Assembly (NCBI RefSeq): GCF_002850745.1
Contig: NZ_KZ559467.1
Coordinates: 569,319 to 633,318, forward strand
DNA length: 64,000 nucleotides
DNA from: Nonomuraea indica
GTDB lineage: Bacteria; Actinomycetota; Actinomycetes; Streptosporangiales; Streptosporangiaceae
Reading direction: 5' to 3'
A program made the position numbers and the translations under genes. This document shows positions 1 to 8,091 of this stretch, piece by piece (position 1 is the first letter of the stretch; every line of letters starts with the position of its first letter). The notes under the pieces were generated by a model, which saw only the letters and a list, made by a program, of their open reading frames with translations, was not told where the DNA came from and did no database searches.

Positions 1-256
1 TTCGTGTGTCCGAGGGGTCGGTCACGAGGGGCTCGCCGAAGCGGTGCCAGCCGGTCGCCGACCGGTAGCGCACCGGGACCCGCAGCCGGACCCCGCTGGC
101 GGGGAAGTCCAGCACCAGGTCGGTGCCCGCGCGAGGCACCGGCGTCGCGGTCTCGCGCACGTAGGCGCGCAGCAGCGTCTCCATGGCGGCCGCCTCGCCG
201 GCCCGGCCCGGATCGGGCAGGTCCAGCGGGTCCGCCGTGCCGTCGAGGGGGTTCAC
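1..256 (-). CDS. IucA/IucC-type siderophore synthetase, N-terminal fragment (cut by window edge)
   Basis: Only the first 85 codons are visible, and the gene runs off the left edge. The start is a GTG at 254-256 that overlaps the stop of the upstream decarboxylase gene (GTGA), so translation is probably coupled. The visible part contains a stretch reading LDFPASGVRLRVPVRYRS followed by GWHRFGEP. This fits the N-terminal region of NRPS-independent siderophore (NIS) synthetases of the IucA/IucC family, which condense carboxylates such as citrate with amines using ATP. The assignment leans on context: it is the fourth gene of an operon with diaminobutyrate aminotransferase and decarboxylase genes behind an iron box. 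The catalytic domain is not in the window. Confidence 0.65.
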   Translation of the reverse strand, partial: MNPLDGTADPLDLPDPGRAGEAAAMETLLRAYVRETATPVPRAGTDLVLDFPASGVRLRVPVRYRSATGWHRFGEPLVTDPSDTR

Positions 257-1884
257 AGCGCCTCCTCCTCGGCCCGGCCGGCCGCCGCGACCTCGCCCAG
301 CAGCCGTTCGACCTGGTCCGCGGTCGTGTTCGGGTTGAGCAGGGTGAGCTTGAGCCGGACCCGGCCGGGTCCGTCGCCGGGCAGTTCGGTGCGGCCCACG
401 ACCGCCCGCCCCTCCCGCAGCAGGCGGCGCCGCAGCCGGGCGTTCACCAGGTCGGCAGCCGCCGGGTCGGCGGGCACGTAGCGGAACAGGAACGCCGTCA
501 GGATCGGGTCGGCGTGCAGGTCGAGCCTCGGATGGGCGCGCACCGCCGCCGCCCCGGCCCGGGCCAGGTCGTGGCAGGCGTCCACCATGCGGCCCAGCCC
601 GTCGCGGCCCAGCGCGCGCAGCGTGACGGCGATCTTGAACGCGTCGGCGCGGCGGGTCGTCCGCAGCGAGCGGCCCAGCAGGCTCGGGTAGCCGGCCTCC
701 TCGTCGTCCGCCGGGTTCAGGTAGGCGGCGCGGCGGGCCAGCGACTCGTACGTCTCCTCCCGGCGTACCAGGAACACCCCGGCGGCGACCGGCTGCCAGC
801 CGAGCTTGTGCCAGTCCAGGGAGACGGAGTCGGCCAGCTCGACGCCCGCCACGAGCGGCGCGAGCCGGTCCGACAGCAGCGCGCCGCCCCCGTAGGCGGC
901 GTCCACGTGCAGCCAGGCGCCGTGCTCGGCGGCCAGCGCCGCGCACGTGTGCAGCGGGTCGATCGCCCCCGTGTCCGTGGTGCCGGCCGTGGCCACCACG
1001 GCGACCGGCAGCTCACCGCGCCCCGTGCTCGCGCGCAGCGCCGCGGCCAGCGCGTCCCCGTCCATCCGAAGGTCGCGGTCCACCGGGACGGGCACGACGG
1101 CGTCCTCGCCCAGGCCGAGCAGGGCCGCCGAGCGGCGTACCGAGAAGTGCGCGGCGGCCGAGGCGAAGATCCGCGGGCGCGGCCCGGCGCCCGGCACGCC
1201 GCCGAGCTGGACGGGGCGCCCGCAGACCCGGCCCAGGACCTGGTCGCGGGCCAGCATCAGGCCCATGAGGTTGGACTCGGTGCCGCCCGAGGTGACGACC
1301 CCGGCGGCCTCGCCGGAGTAGCCGACGAGGGCGGCCAGCTCCCGCAGCAGCGACGTCTCCAGCTCGGTGGCGGCGGGCGCCTGGTCCCAGGAGTCCAGCG
1401 ACGGGTTGAGCGCCGAGACGGCGAGGTCGGCGGCGACCGCGACGGCGAGCGGCGGGCAGTGCAGGTGCGCGGCGCACGCCGGGTCGGCCGGGTCGGCGCT
1501 GCCGTACGCCAGCAGCTCGGTCAGCCGCCGCAGCGCGTCGTCGCCACCGGGACCGGACAGCGCCCGGGCGACCTCGGCCGCCAGCTCCTCGGGCGTGCCG
1601 GGCGGCACCGGACCGCCGCGCCGCTGCACTCCCGCGGCGAGGGCGTCGAGGACGGTACGAACGGCGGTCGCCAGCGGGGTCTCAGGGCCGGTCACCACCC
1701 CGGTCGCCAGTGCGCCCGCAGGGCTGCTCGGCACGCCGGTCGCCGGTCCGCCCGCAGAGGTGGTCGGGACGGCGGTCGCCGGTGCGTCCGCAGCGGTGCT
1801 GGGCAGGCCCGTCGCCGGTGCGTCGGCAGGGGTGGTCAGCACGCCGGTCCTGCGCGATGGGGTCCCGTTCGGGGCGGCCCTCAT
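253..1884 (-). CDS. ddc: L-2,4-diaminobutyrate decarboxylase (group II PLP decarboxylase)
   Basis: This 543-residue protein is a pyridoxal-phosphate decarboxylase of the glutamate/aromatic amino acid decarboxylase family. It is expected to turn L-2,4-diaminobutyrate into 1,3-diaminopropane. Visible motifs are TSGGTESN (about 208-215), HVDAAYGG (336-343, Asp338 for the pyridine nitrogen) and SLDWHKLGW with the PLP lysine at K370. The ATG at 1884 overlaps the aminotransferase stop (ATGA). Residues about 15-75 are not family-like. They form five copies of a 12-residue repeat (type TPADAPATGLPS) encoded by a 36-bp tandem repeat, so the ancestral N-terminus probably begins near residue 70. The substrate is inferred from the aminotransferase neighbour; other group II decarboxylase substrates are possible on sequence alone. 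Confidence 0.88.
   Translation of the reverse strand: MRAAPNGTPSRRTGVLTTPADAPATGLPSTAADAPATAVPTTSAGGPATGVPSSPAGALATGVVTGPETPLATAVRTVLDALAAGVQRRGGPVPPGTPEELAAEVARALSGPGGDDALRRLTELLAYGSADPADPACAAHLHCPPLAVAVAADLAVSALNPSLDSWDQAPAATELETSLLRELAALVGYSGEAAGVVTSGGTESNLMGLMLARDQVLGRVCGRPVQLGGVPGAGPRPRIFASAAAHFSVRRSAALLGLGEDAVVPVPVDRDLRMDGDALAAALRASTGRGELPVAVVATAGTTDTGAIDPLHTCAALAAEHGAWLHVDAAYGGGALLSDRLAPLVAGVELADSVSLDWHKLGWQPVAAGVFLVRREETYESLARRAAYLNPADDEEAGYPSLLGRSLRTTRRADAFKIAVTLRALGRDGLGRMVDACHDLARAGAAAVRAHPRLDLHADPILTAFLFRYVPADPAAADLVNARLRRRLLREGRAVVGRTELPGDGPGRVRLKLTLLNPNTTADQVERLLGEVAAAGRAEEEAL
1660..1850 (-). repeat. 36-bp tandem repeat encoding the N-terminal extension of the DABA decarboxylase
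   Basis: On the plus strand the motif ggtcgccggtgcg or a close variant recurs every 36 bases from about 1666 to 1811. Translated on the minus strand this gives five imperfect 12-residue units of Pro/Ala/Thr/Gly. The period is a multiple of three, so the frame is kept. Confidence 0.8.
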
Positions 1885-3263
1885 GAGCGCCGCCCCGCCG
1901 GGCGCGGCGAGGTGACCTCGGCGACGGCGTCGGCCAGCCGGTCGAGGACCGCCTCCGCCTGCTCGTCGGTGATCACCAGGGGCGGCAGCAGGCGTACGGT
2001 CGCGTCGTAGCGGCCGCCCAGCTCCACGATGAGGCCGCGCTGCAGGCAGGCCGCCCGCACGTCGGCGGCGATGCGCGGCGCGGCCGGGTACGCCCCGCAC
2101 GCGTCGGGCGTGCCCTCCGGGTCCACCAGCTCCACGCCGATCATGAGCCCGCGCCCCCGGACGTCGCCGATCACGGGCAGCTCCGCGCGCAGCGCGTCGA
2201 GCCGCGCCGTCATGCGGGCGCCCACCGTGGCGGCCCGCCCGGCGAGGCCCTCGCTCGCGACGTGACGCAGCGTGGCGGCCCCGGCCGCCATGGCCAGCGT
2301 GTTGCCGCGGAACGTTCCCGTGTGCGCGCCGGGCAGCCAGCCGTCGTAGTCCTCGTGGTAGACGACCACGGCCAGGGGCAGGCTGCCGCCGATGGCCTTG
2401 GACAGCACCATCGCGTCGGGCACGATCCCGCTGTGCTCGACCGCCCAGAACGCCCCGGTCCGACCCACGCCGGTCTGCACCTCGTCGACGATCAGCGGGA
2501 TCTCGCGTTCGGCGGTGATGCGGCGCATCTCCCGCAGCCACCCGTCCGGAGCCGGCACCGCGCCGCCCTCGCCCTGCACCGCTTCGAGGATCATCGCGGC
2601 CGGCGGGACCACGCCGCCCGACGGGTCGTCGAGCAGCCGCTCGGTGTAGACGGCCGACAGCTCGGCGCCCCGCTCGCCGCCGACGCCGAACGGGCAGCGG
2701 TACGGGTACGGGTACGGCAGGCGGGTCACGTCCGCGGCGATCCCGGCGACCGGCTCCTTGACCGCGACGTTGGCGGTGGCGGCCAGCGCCCCCGTGGTCA
2801 TGCCGTGGTAGGCGCCGGTGAAGGCCAGCAGCCCGTGGCGGCCGGTCGCGGTCTGCATGAGCTTCAGGGCCGCCTCCACCGCGTCGGTCCCGGCGGGACC
2901 GCAGAAGTGGATGCGCGCGCGGTCGGCGAAACCGGCGGGCAGCGTGGCGAACAGCGCGTCGGTGAACTCGTCCTTCTCCGGCGTCGCCAGGTCGAGGACG
3001 TGCAGCGGAGCCCCGCTGTCCACGGTGCGCCGGATCGCCTCCAGCACGACCGGATGGTTGTGGCCGAGGGCCAGCGTGCCCGCGCCCGACAGGCAGTCGA
3101 GGTAGCGGCGGCCGTCGGCTCCCTCGATCACCATGCCTTCCCCGCGTACCGGGACGATCGGGAAGCTCCGGGCGTAGGTGCGCGCCGAGGACTCCCGGTC
3201 GCGCTGCCGGCACAGGACGGCGTCGGGTTCGAGGGTGACCAGGTCGGTCGGGTATGTGGTCAT
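1881..3263 (-). CDS. dat: Diaminobutyrate--2-oxoglutarate aminotransferase
   Basis: A 460-residue class III (fold type I) aminotransferase. It is expected to convert L-aspartate semialdehyde plus glutamate to L-2,4-diaminobutyrate, the substrate of the next gene. Key features are GHNHPVVLEAI (about 67-77), FCGPAGTDAVEAALKL (120-135), the PLP-contacting DEVQTGVGRTG beginning at D260, and the Schiff-base lysine K289 in VLSKAIGG. The ATG at 3263 is preceded by GGAG at proper spacing; a longer in-frame start at 3293 lacks that support. Gene order decarboxylase(III)-dat-ddc-IucA/C resembles schizokinen/rhizobactin-type (rhbAB) and achromobactin-type clusters. Ectoine EctB is a paralogue, but the neighbours favour siderophore supply. 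Confidence 0.9.
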   Translation of the reverse strand: MTTYPTDLVTLEPDAVLCRQRDRESSARTYARSFPIVPVRGEGMVIEGADGRRYLDCLSGAGTLALGHNHPVVLEAIRRTVDSGAPLHVLDLATPEKDEFTDALFATLPAGFADRARIHFCGPAGTDAVEAALKLMQTATGRHGLLAFTGAYHGMTTGALAATANVAVKEPVAGIAADVTRLPYPYPYRCPFGVGGERGAELSAVYTERLLDDPSGGVVPPAAMILEAVQGEGGAVPAPDGWLREMRRITAEREIPLIVDEVQTGVGRTGAFWAVEHSGIVPDAMVLSKAIGGSLPLAVVVYHEDYDGWLPGAHTGTFRGNTLAMAAGAATLRHVASEGLAGRAATVGARMTARLDALRAELPVIGDVRGRGLMIGVELVDPEGTPDACGAYPAAPRIAADVRAACLQRGLIVELGGRYDATVRLLPPLVITDEQAEAVLDRLADAVAEVTSPRPAGRRS

Positions 3264-3351
3264 GGATGAGCTCCGTATGGCGTCAGGAGGCACGCGGCCC
3301 GGTGAGGTGCGGTGCGGGACGCCCGCGACGGGTGACGTCGGGGCGGGTGGG

Positions 3352-4593
3352 TCAGAGCAGGTGGCGCTCGGCCACGGGGTGGCCGAGGAAGCGGTGCATG
3401 GCGAACTCCCAGCCGTAGGAGCCCGCGTACGGGAAGACGACGAGGTCGCCGGCGCGGACGCGGTCCACCCGCACGTCGCGCAGCAGCGTGTCCTCCGGCG
3501 TGCACAGCTCGCCGACGACGGTGACCTCGGCGTTCTCGACGGCCGGGCGCGGGCAGCCGGTGGGCCAGCGCTCGATCGGCAGCACCGCCATGTTGTGCAC
3601 GATGTCCCACGACGTGGGGAGCTGGAAGTGGTTGATGCCGCCGCGCAGCACCACGAAGTGCTTGCCGTACGAGGTCTTCACGTCGGTCACCTCGGCGGCG
3701 TACCAGCCGCAGTCGGCGACCAGGAACCTGCCCGGCTCCAGCACGACCTTCGTGCCGGCCGGTGGCTCGACCTGGGCGGCCAGCTCGCCGAAACGGGCCA
3801 CGTCGAACGGCTTCTCGCCCTCGAAGGCGACGCCGATGCCGCCGCCGATGTCGATGTGGCGCAGGTCGACGCCGTGCTCGCGGGCCGTGCGGGCGCTCCA
3901 CTCGACGCACCAGCGCAGGTAGTCGGCGTGGGCGTCGGCGTCGAGGTTGCCCGAGGCGGCGTGCACGTGGAACCCGACGAGGTCGAGGCCGGGCAGCCGC
4001 CGGGCCGCCCGCAGCACGCCGGGCACGTCCGGCTCCGCGACGCCGAACTGCGACGGGACCCCGCCCATGTGCAGGGAGCCGGTCACGGGGATCGCGACGG
4101 GGTTGACCCGCAGGGCCACGCGGGCGGTCACGCCCTCGGTGACCGCGATCCGGCTGATCCGGTGGAGTTCGAGCAGGCTCTCGGCGTTGATGGCCTCGAC
4201 CCGCTCGCGGACCAGCGCGGTCAGCACGGGCACGGACTTGGCCGGGCCGGCGGCGACGACGGCGGGCGGGTCGCCGCCTGTGGGGCGGGCGCGCAGGGCG
4301 AGCTCCAGCTCGGCCTTGGACGCCACCTCGAACCCGTCGACGTGCGGGGCCAGCGCGGCGACGACGCCGGGGAAGGAGTTGGCCTTGACGGCGTAGTAGA
4401 CGGCCGCCCAGTCCGGCAGGGCGGCGCGCAGCTCGCGGGCCCGTTCGGCGGCGACGGCTCCGTCGTAGACGTAGGCCGAGACGGGTGGGCCGGCCTTGGC
4501 GAGGTAGCGGAGCAGCCTGCGCAGCTCGGCGGGCAGCGCGGTCACCGGGTAGGCGGAGCGAGGGGCGGCGGAGGGCGGGAGCTGGATCGTCAT
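3352..4593 (-). CDS. Type III (alanine-racemase fold) PLP-dependent decarboxylase, siderophore-associated
   Basis: A 413-residue enzyme of the diaminopimelate/ornithine decarboxylase family. It shows YAVKANS with the PLP lysine K70, HIDIGGGIG (about 246-254, phosphate loop), EPGR (286-289) and the active-site cysteine motif GELCTPEDT with C364. In NIS clusters such enzymes (SbnH, AcsE, PvsE families) decarboxylate amino-acid or citryl-amino-acid intermediates; the precise substrate here cannot be read from sequence. It is the first gene of the operon, 88 bp before dat. I chose ATG 4593, which has AGAGG upstream. An in-frame ATG at 4737 would lie within about 15 nt of the predicted transcription start, and it adds 48 Pro/Ser-rich, unconserved-looking residues. 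Confidence 0.82.
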   Translation of the reverse strand: MTIQLPPSAAPRSAYPVTALPAELRRLLRYLAKAGPPVSAYVYDGAVAAERARELRAALPDWAAVYYAVKANSFPGVVAALAPHVDGFEVASKAELELALRARPTGGDPPAVVAAGPAKSVPVLTALVRERVEAINAESLLELHRISRIAVTEGVTARVALRVNPVAIPVTGSLHMGGVPSQFGVAEPDVPGVLRAARRLPGLDLVGFHVHAASGNLDADAHADYLRWCVEWSARTAREHGVDLRHIDIGGGIGVAFEGEKPFDVARFGELAAQVEPPAGTKVVLEPGRFLVADCGWYAAEVTDVKTSYGKHFVVLRGGINHFQLPTSWDIVHNMAVLPIERWPTGCPRPAVENAEVTVVGELCTPEDTLLRDVRVDRVRAGDLVVFPYAGSYGWEFAMHRFLGHPVAERHLL

Positions 4594-4746
4594 GAGGTTC
4601 TGCCTCTGAGGTGACGCGACGGCGACAGGCGTCGATGTCAGGATCTCGGGTAAGGGGGGAGCGGGCGATGGTCCGGTGGGCGGAGGAGGCACGTTTCCCC
4701 TTGCGGTGTGCGACAGCGGCGGTCCAGACGCGGGCATGGCTTGAGC

Positions 4747-4765
4747 TTAGGTAAGGCTAACCTAA
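4747..4765. promoter_or_regulatory. Iron box (IdeR/DmdR1-type operator) of the siderophore operon
   Basis: The 19-bp sequence TTAGGTAAGGCTAACCTAA matches the actinobacterial DtxR/IdeR/DmdR consensus (TTAGGTTAGSCTNACCTAA-like) at nearly every position. It lies upstream of the type III decarboxylase gene and overlaps the predicted -10 element, so Fe(II)-loaded repressor should block transcription when iron is sufficient. Confidence 0.92.
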
Positions 4766-4787
4766 TATTTTTGCCAAGAGTTGGCAA
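4759..4787 (-). promoter_or_regulatory. Predicted promoter of the siderophore operon
   Basis: Read on the minus strand, TTGCCA (plus 4782-4787) is followed after exactly 17 bp by TAGGTT (plus 4759-4764), a good sigma-70-like -35/-10 pair for an actinomycete. The -10 sits inside the iron box. The -35 is also one arm of a perfect 7-bp inverted repeat, TTGCCAA-GAG-TTGGCAA (4771-4787), which could be a second operator or chance. Confidence 0.65.
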
Positions 4788-4838
4788 GACGCCACGGCCG
4801 TGACACGGACAGCCGGCTACGAAGAGGTAGGAAACGAC

Positions 4839-6512
4839 CTACCAGGCGAGCGACGCCACAGGGCTGGCGCCCTGCCAGACGCGCCGCGGTCGCGGCTCCG
4901 GCGACCCGAGGTCCACCCGGACGAGCTCGTACGCACCCCGGGGGCGCTCGGTGACCAGCGAGACCAGCAGGTGACGGCCCGTCCGGTCGAGCGTGAAGGC
5001 ATGGAGCGTCGCCTGTCCGGAGGCGAACACCAGGCGCTCCTTCCCTGACAGCCCCGACGGCCCTGACGGCCCTGACGGCTCGACGACCGTGATCCGGTGG
5101 TCGTGCCACGCGTGGGCGGCGGCCCACGAGACGGCCAGCGCGCCGCCCGGGGCGCTGCCATCCGAGGCGCCGCCCGGGGCGCCGTCGGAGGTGCTGCCGG
5201 GGGTGTCGCCCGGGGCGCCGCCGGGAGTGCCGCCCGGGATGCTGAGGGCGAGACCGTCACCGCCGTCCGCCAGGGTGTGCAACTCGCGGGCGGCGAGCAG
5301 GTCGGAGCCGGGCCGCGTCACGTCGAGCGCCACCACCCGCCCGGTCCTCCCCGCCGCCGCCACCCGCCCGGCCCTTTCCGCCGCCGTGTGGAACGCCAGC
5401 GTCCCGGCGTCCCGCCAGTGCAGCCCCAGCGGCCCGGCGTTCCCGCCTGCCGCCCCGTGCGACCCCGCCGCCGACCATTCGCGGCGCGGCGCGACCAGCC
5501 CGACGAACGTGGTGGCCACTCTCAGGGTGTCGGCGGGTACGGCCACGACACGGCTGTAGGCGATCTGCCCCCTCGCGGAGACGGCCAGGTCGAGCACCGT
5601 CCCGGCCAGGTCGCCGCCGACCTGGTCACCGACGGCCGCGCCGCCGTCCCCGTCCATGACGATCCGGTAGACGCGCGACGAGCGGCCGCCGAACGCCCCG
5701 TCGCCCGCCGTGCTGACCGCGGCGAGGTAGCCGCCGGGCCGGGTGTCCCGCGTGATGGCGGTGTACTGGAAGAACGCCGGGTCCGGAGCGGGCAGCGGCC
5801 TCGGTTCGCCGCCCGCGACCAGGTCCAGCACGCCCAGCCGGTCCCCGGTGATCACCAGCGCGTACCTGGGGGTGCCGTCGGGCGCGAGCGGCTGCTCCGG
5901 GTCGCCCGCCGGCAACCGCAGGGTTCCGCTCGCCGCCAGCACCGTGCCGGCCGCGAGGGCCGCGGCCGCCCAGACGGGCCACCACGACTGCCGGTGCGAG
6001 CGCTCCAGCGGGGTGCGCCCCGCCGCCCACGCCCCCGCCATGGCCAGCACGGCGGGCGCGAACGTCCAGACGAGCTGCCCCGCCGACACGGCGTGGGCCG
6101 CCTCGGGGGCCACCGTGCAGTCCGCGCCCTCGGGCGTCCAGCCCAGCCAGAGGCGGACCGTCAGCAGCACGTGGTCGGCCGCGACCACCCCGGCCACGGC
6201 GAGCGCGGCCCAGATCCGGGCCCCCGCCCGCTCTCCCCGGCACGCCACCAGCCACGCGCCGAGCCCCACCACGACCGGCAGCCCCAGGGCCACCCGAGCC
6301 TGCGCCTCGGCGACGAGGTCGGCCAGCTCCCACTTCCACGGCTCGGCGGTGTCGCCCGCGAACCACGCGCACCCGCCGCCCGCCCGCCCGCCGGGCAGGA
6401 CGGCCACGAGAGACGGCCACCCCAGCCGGGCCGTGGCCACCGCCAGGGCCGGCCACCACCACACCAGAGCGCGCGAGCGCCACGCCGGCACCGCAGAAGG
6501 GACTACTGACAC
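4839..6512 (-). CDS. Multi-spanning membrane protein with C-terminal propeller-like domain, unknown function
   Basis: I do not recognise a family. The 557-residue product has four to five hydrophobic segments in its first 200 residues (about 12-40, 72-92, 100-120, 150-168, 180-198). A long soluble region follows, with repeated short beta-rich blades (for example YALVITGDRLGVLDL, LAVSARGQIAYSR, GRHLLVSLV) that look like a WD40/TolB-style propeller facing outward or inward. Two low-complexity inserts interrupt the soluble part: a GGTPGGAPGDTPG-like run encoded near 5140-5240 and PSGPSGPSG from a 9-bp repeat near 5050-5080. The GTG start at 6512 has GGGGGA six bases upstream. It faces the Nudix gene divergently. 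Role unknown. Confidence 0.7.
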   Translation of the reverse strand: MSVVPSAVPAWRSRALVWWWPALAVATARLGWPSLVAVLPGGRAGGGCAWFAGDTAEPWKWELADLVAEAQARVALGLPVVVGLGAWLVACRGERAGARIWAALAVAGVVAADHVLLTVRLWLGWTPEGADCTVAPEAAHAVSAGQLVWTFAPAVLAMAGAWAAGRTPLERSHRQSWWPVWAAAALAAGTVLAASGTLRLPAGDPEQPLAPDGTPRYALVITGDRLGVLDLVAGGEPRPLPAPDPAFFQYTAITRDTRPGGYLAAVSTAGDGAFGGRSSRVYRIVMDGDGGAAVGDQVGGDLAGTVLDLAVSARGQIAYSRVVAVPADTLRVATTFVGLVAPRREWSAAGSHGAAGGNAGPLGLHWRDAGTLAFHTAAERAGRVAAAGRTGRVVALDVTRPGSDLLAARELHTLADGGDGLALSIPGGTPGGAPGDTPGSTSDGAPGGASDGSAPGGALAVSWAAAHAWHDHRITVVEPSGPSGPSGLSGKERLVFASGQATLHAFTLDRTGRHLLVSLVTERPRGAYELVRVDLGSPEPRPRRVWQGASPVASLAW

Positions 6513-6651
6513 GGCGTTCCCCCGAACCTGTTCCGAATATCCCCGATGGGAGATCTTGCCACCCTTGGGGCTCGGTCGGATCACCGTTTCCGGCTTAACC
6601 GGATCATGCGCCGCACGATCGTCGCCAGGGCGCGCCCCTATGATCCGTGGC

Positions 6652-7224
6652 ATGGCCGCAACGACGACCCCTCGGCCGGGTGCGACCCTCCGGCCGACCG
6701 CCCGCATCCTGCTCGCCGACGCCGACGACCGCGTCCTGCTGTTCCGCGGCCTCAACCAGACGGACGACCCCGCCCACGAGTGGTTCACGCCGGGAGGCGG
6801 GGTGCACCCCGGCGAGTCACTGCCCGTCGCCGCTTCGCGGGAACTACGGGAGGAGACCGGGATCACGCTGCCGCCGGAGGCGTTCGGCGCGGTGGTCGCG
6901 GTCAGCTCGGGCCACTGGACCAGTGGCGGGGGCAGGCTCTACTTCGCGCGCGACTCCTACTTCTTCGTCCGCGTCCCCGAGGCGACCGTCGACGTCTCGG
7001 GCATGGAGCAGCTCGAACGGGACCTGCTCGACACCTTCCGCTGGTGGCCGCTCGCCGACCTGCGCCGGACGGCCGACCGCCTCGTCCCGCCCGCCCTCCC
7101 CGACATCCTGGAGCCCCTGCTCGCCGGGACCCTCCCCGCCACCCCCGTCACCGTCCCGTGGCACCACCCCGAGCCCCCGGATGTGCTCTGTGGCCGAGGT
7201 CACCGTCGCGGCGCTCGACCGTGA
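6652..7224 (+). CDS. Nudix hydrolase
   Basis: A 190-residue Nudix-fold pyrophosphohydrolase. It has a complete Nudix box (GX5EX7REUXEEXGU) at residues 49-71: G49, E55, then REL-EE-GI ending at I71, giving the Mg2+-binding catalytic helix. A leading ILLADADDRVLLFRG strand and WFTPGGG fit the family. Substrate (NDP-X type) cannot be told. ATG 6652 is used. An in-frame ATG at 6640 adds MIRG and is equally possible, because neither has a strong Shine-Dalgarno sequence. It is divergent from the membrane protein gene at 6512. Confidence 0.85.
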   Translation: MAATTTPRPGATLRPTARILLADADDRVLLFRGLNQTDDPAHEWFTPGGGVHPGESLPVAASRELREETGITLPPEAFGAVVAVSSGHWTSGGGRLYFARDSYFFVRVPEATVDVSGMEQLERDLLDTFRWWPLADLRRTADRLVPPALPDILEPLLAGTLPATPVTVPWHHPEPPDVLCGRGHRRGARP

Positions 7225-7696
7225 TGCACGCCGACGAAACCCATGCCCGAAGGTGTGCAAGATGACCTCGGTGATCGTCAGGAGCAGTTCACTGGGCTTG
7301 ATGTCGTCTACCTCGGGGGTCTGAGCAGGACTCCCTCCCGCTGCGTCATACGTCTCCATGACGGTGCGCATCTCCCGCGAGTCATCACGCAGCGAGATCT
7401 ATCTGAACCCCGAACAGGTCCCAGTGCGGTCTGCCGCACGTGGAAGAGGCCCGGGCGATCATTGGGCCACCGGGCCCGGATCTGCCGCCCGTCCCGCCGG
7501 TTTCTGCCGGTTCAAGTACGCCGCCCATGACGTGGACGGTGAGCTCATGGCTTCGCCCCAGGTCACCGGGGGGATAATCGCACAGGTATCGCGACCGCCC
7601 GCGATGTGGGAATGTGCGCAGCGGCCACCACGCCTGTGATGCGCCCGCCTTTACCGTCTCTTCTGTGTGCATCCACCGAAGGAACGGAGAAAAGGA
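7225..7696. other. Gene-poor interval with a possible gene remnant
   Basis: No complete gene is convincing here. On the minus strand, a frame opening at ATG 7371 begins plausibly (residues such as DIKPSELLLTITEVILHTFG). After about 45 residues it runs antisense into the Nudix gene, which suggests a truncated remnant of a once longer gene. The right part (about 7600-7690) should hold the promoter of the small secreted protein gene. Base composition is less GC-rich than in neighbouring genes. Confidence 0.35.
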
Positions 7697-7987
7697 ATGA
7701 TGAAAAACATCGCCCGAGCAGCGGCGGTCGCGACCGTGGCCGGGGTCGCGCTCGTCGGCGCAGTTACGCCTGCGTCCGCTGGAACCAAGCCTGCCTGTGT
7801 GTCAGTCGACGTGCGTAGTTTCAACCACGTCGTGATGTACAACAACTGCTCGACGAGTCAGCGCTTGCGGGTTGTCTGGAACAACGCCCGAGACTCCGGG
7901 TGTTTCACGGTCGCCTCCGGTGCGTCGAAAGACGTGAACGCATACAATCAGCCGTTCGCCTCGTACGACAAGGTTGTTACTTGCTAG
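7697..7987 (+). CDS. Small secreted protein with tendamistat (alpha-amylase inhibitor)-like cysteine pattern
   Basis: A 96-residue product with a Sec signal peptide (KNIARAAA basic end, hydrophobic core, cleavage after TPASA at A28) and a mature part of about 68 residues. Its four cysteines C34, C51, C69 and C96 are separated by 16, 17 and 26 residues. The tendamistat family (HOE-467A) has 15, 17 and 27 as I recall it, with similar residues around them (CV-, RVVW versus KVVY, CFTVASG versus CYAVAPG). The inhibitory Trp-Arg-Tyr loop is absent; the equivalent stretch reads RSFNHV. So I infer the same fold and two disulfides, but not amylase inhibition. GGAG lies 7 nt before ATG 7697. A second ATG follows at 7700. 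Confidence 0.72.
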   Translation: MMKNIARAAAVATVAGVALVGAVTPASAGTKPACVSVDVRSFNHVVMYNNCSTSQRLRVVWNNARDSGCFTVASGASKDVNAYNQPFASYDKVVTC

Positions 7988-7999
7988 CACGGACCAGAT

Positions 8000-8039
8000 G
8001 ATGATGGCCTCTTCCGGTCACAGGGAAGAGGCCATCATC
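8000..8039 (+). terminator. Strong hairpin terminator after the tendamistat-like gene
   Basis: Perfect 16-bp arms, GATGATGGCCTCTTCC (8000-8015) and its complement (8024-8039), enclose an 8-base loop 12 bp after the stop codon. There is no U-tract, as is common for actinomycete terminators. Confidence 0.85.
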
Positions 8040-8091
8040 TGAAATCCGGACGTCGGCCTCTTGTTGATCATCGTGGTAGCTTTGGTCTCCT

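Noticed and set aside
4..2010. Long open frame on the plus strand over the siderophore genes
   Set aside because: It is an antisense frame created by high GC content. Its translation is Arg/Gly/Gln-rich without motifs, whereas the minus strand encodes recognisable PLP enzymes with catalytic residues.
4594..4737. Upstream ATG extension of the type III decarboxylase
   Set aside because: It lies almost on top of the predicted transcription start, has no Shine-Dalgarno sequence and adds only Pro/Ser-rich sequence.
7385..7672. 95-codon minus-strand frame upstream of the secreted protein gene
   Set aside because: No conserved-looking segment and no ribosome binding site; it runs antisense through the expected promoter.
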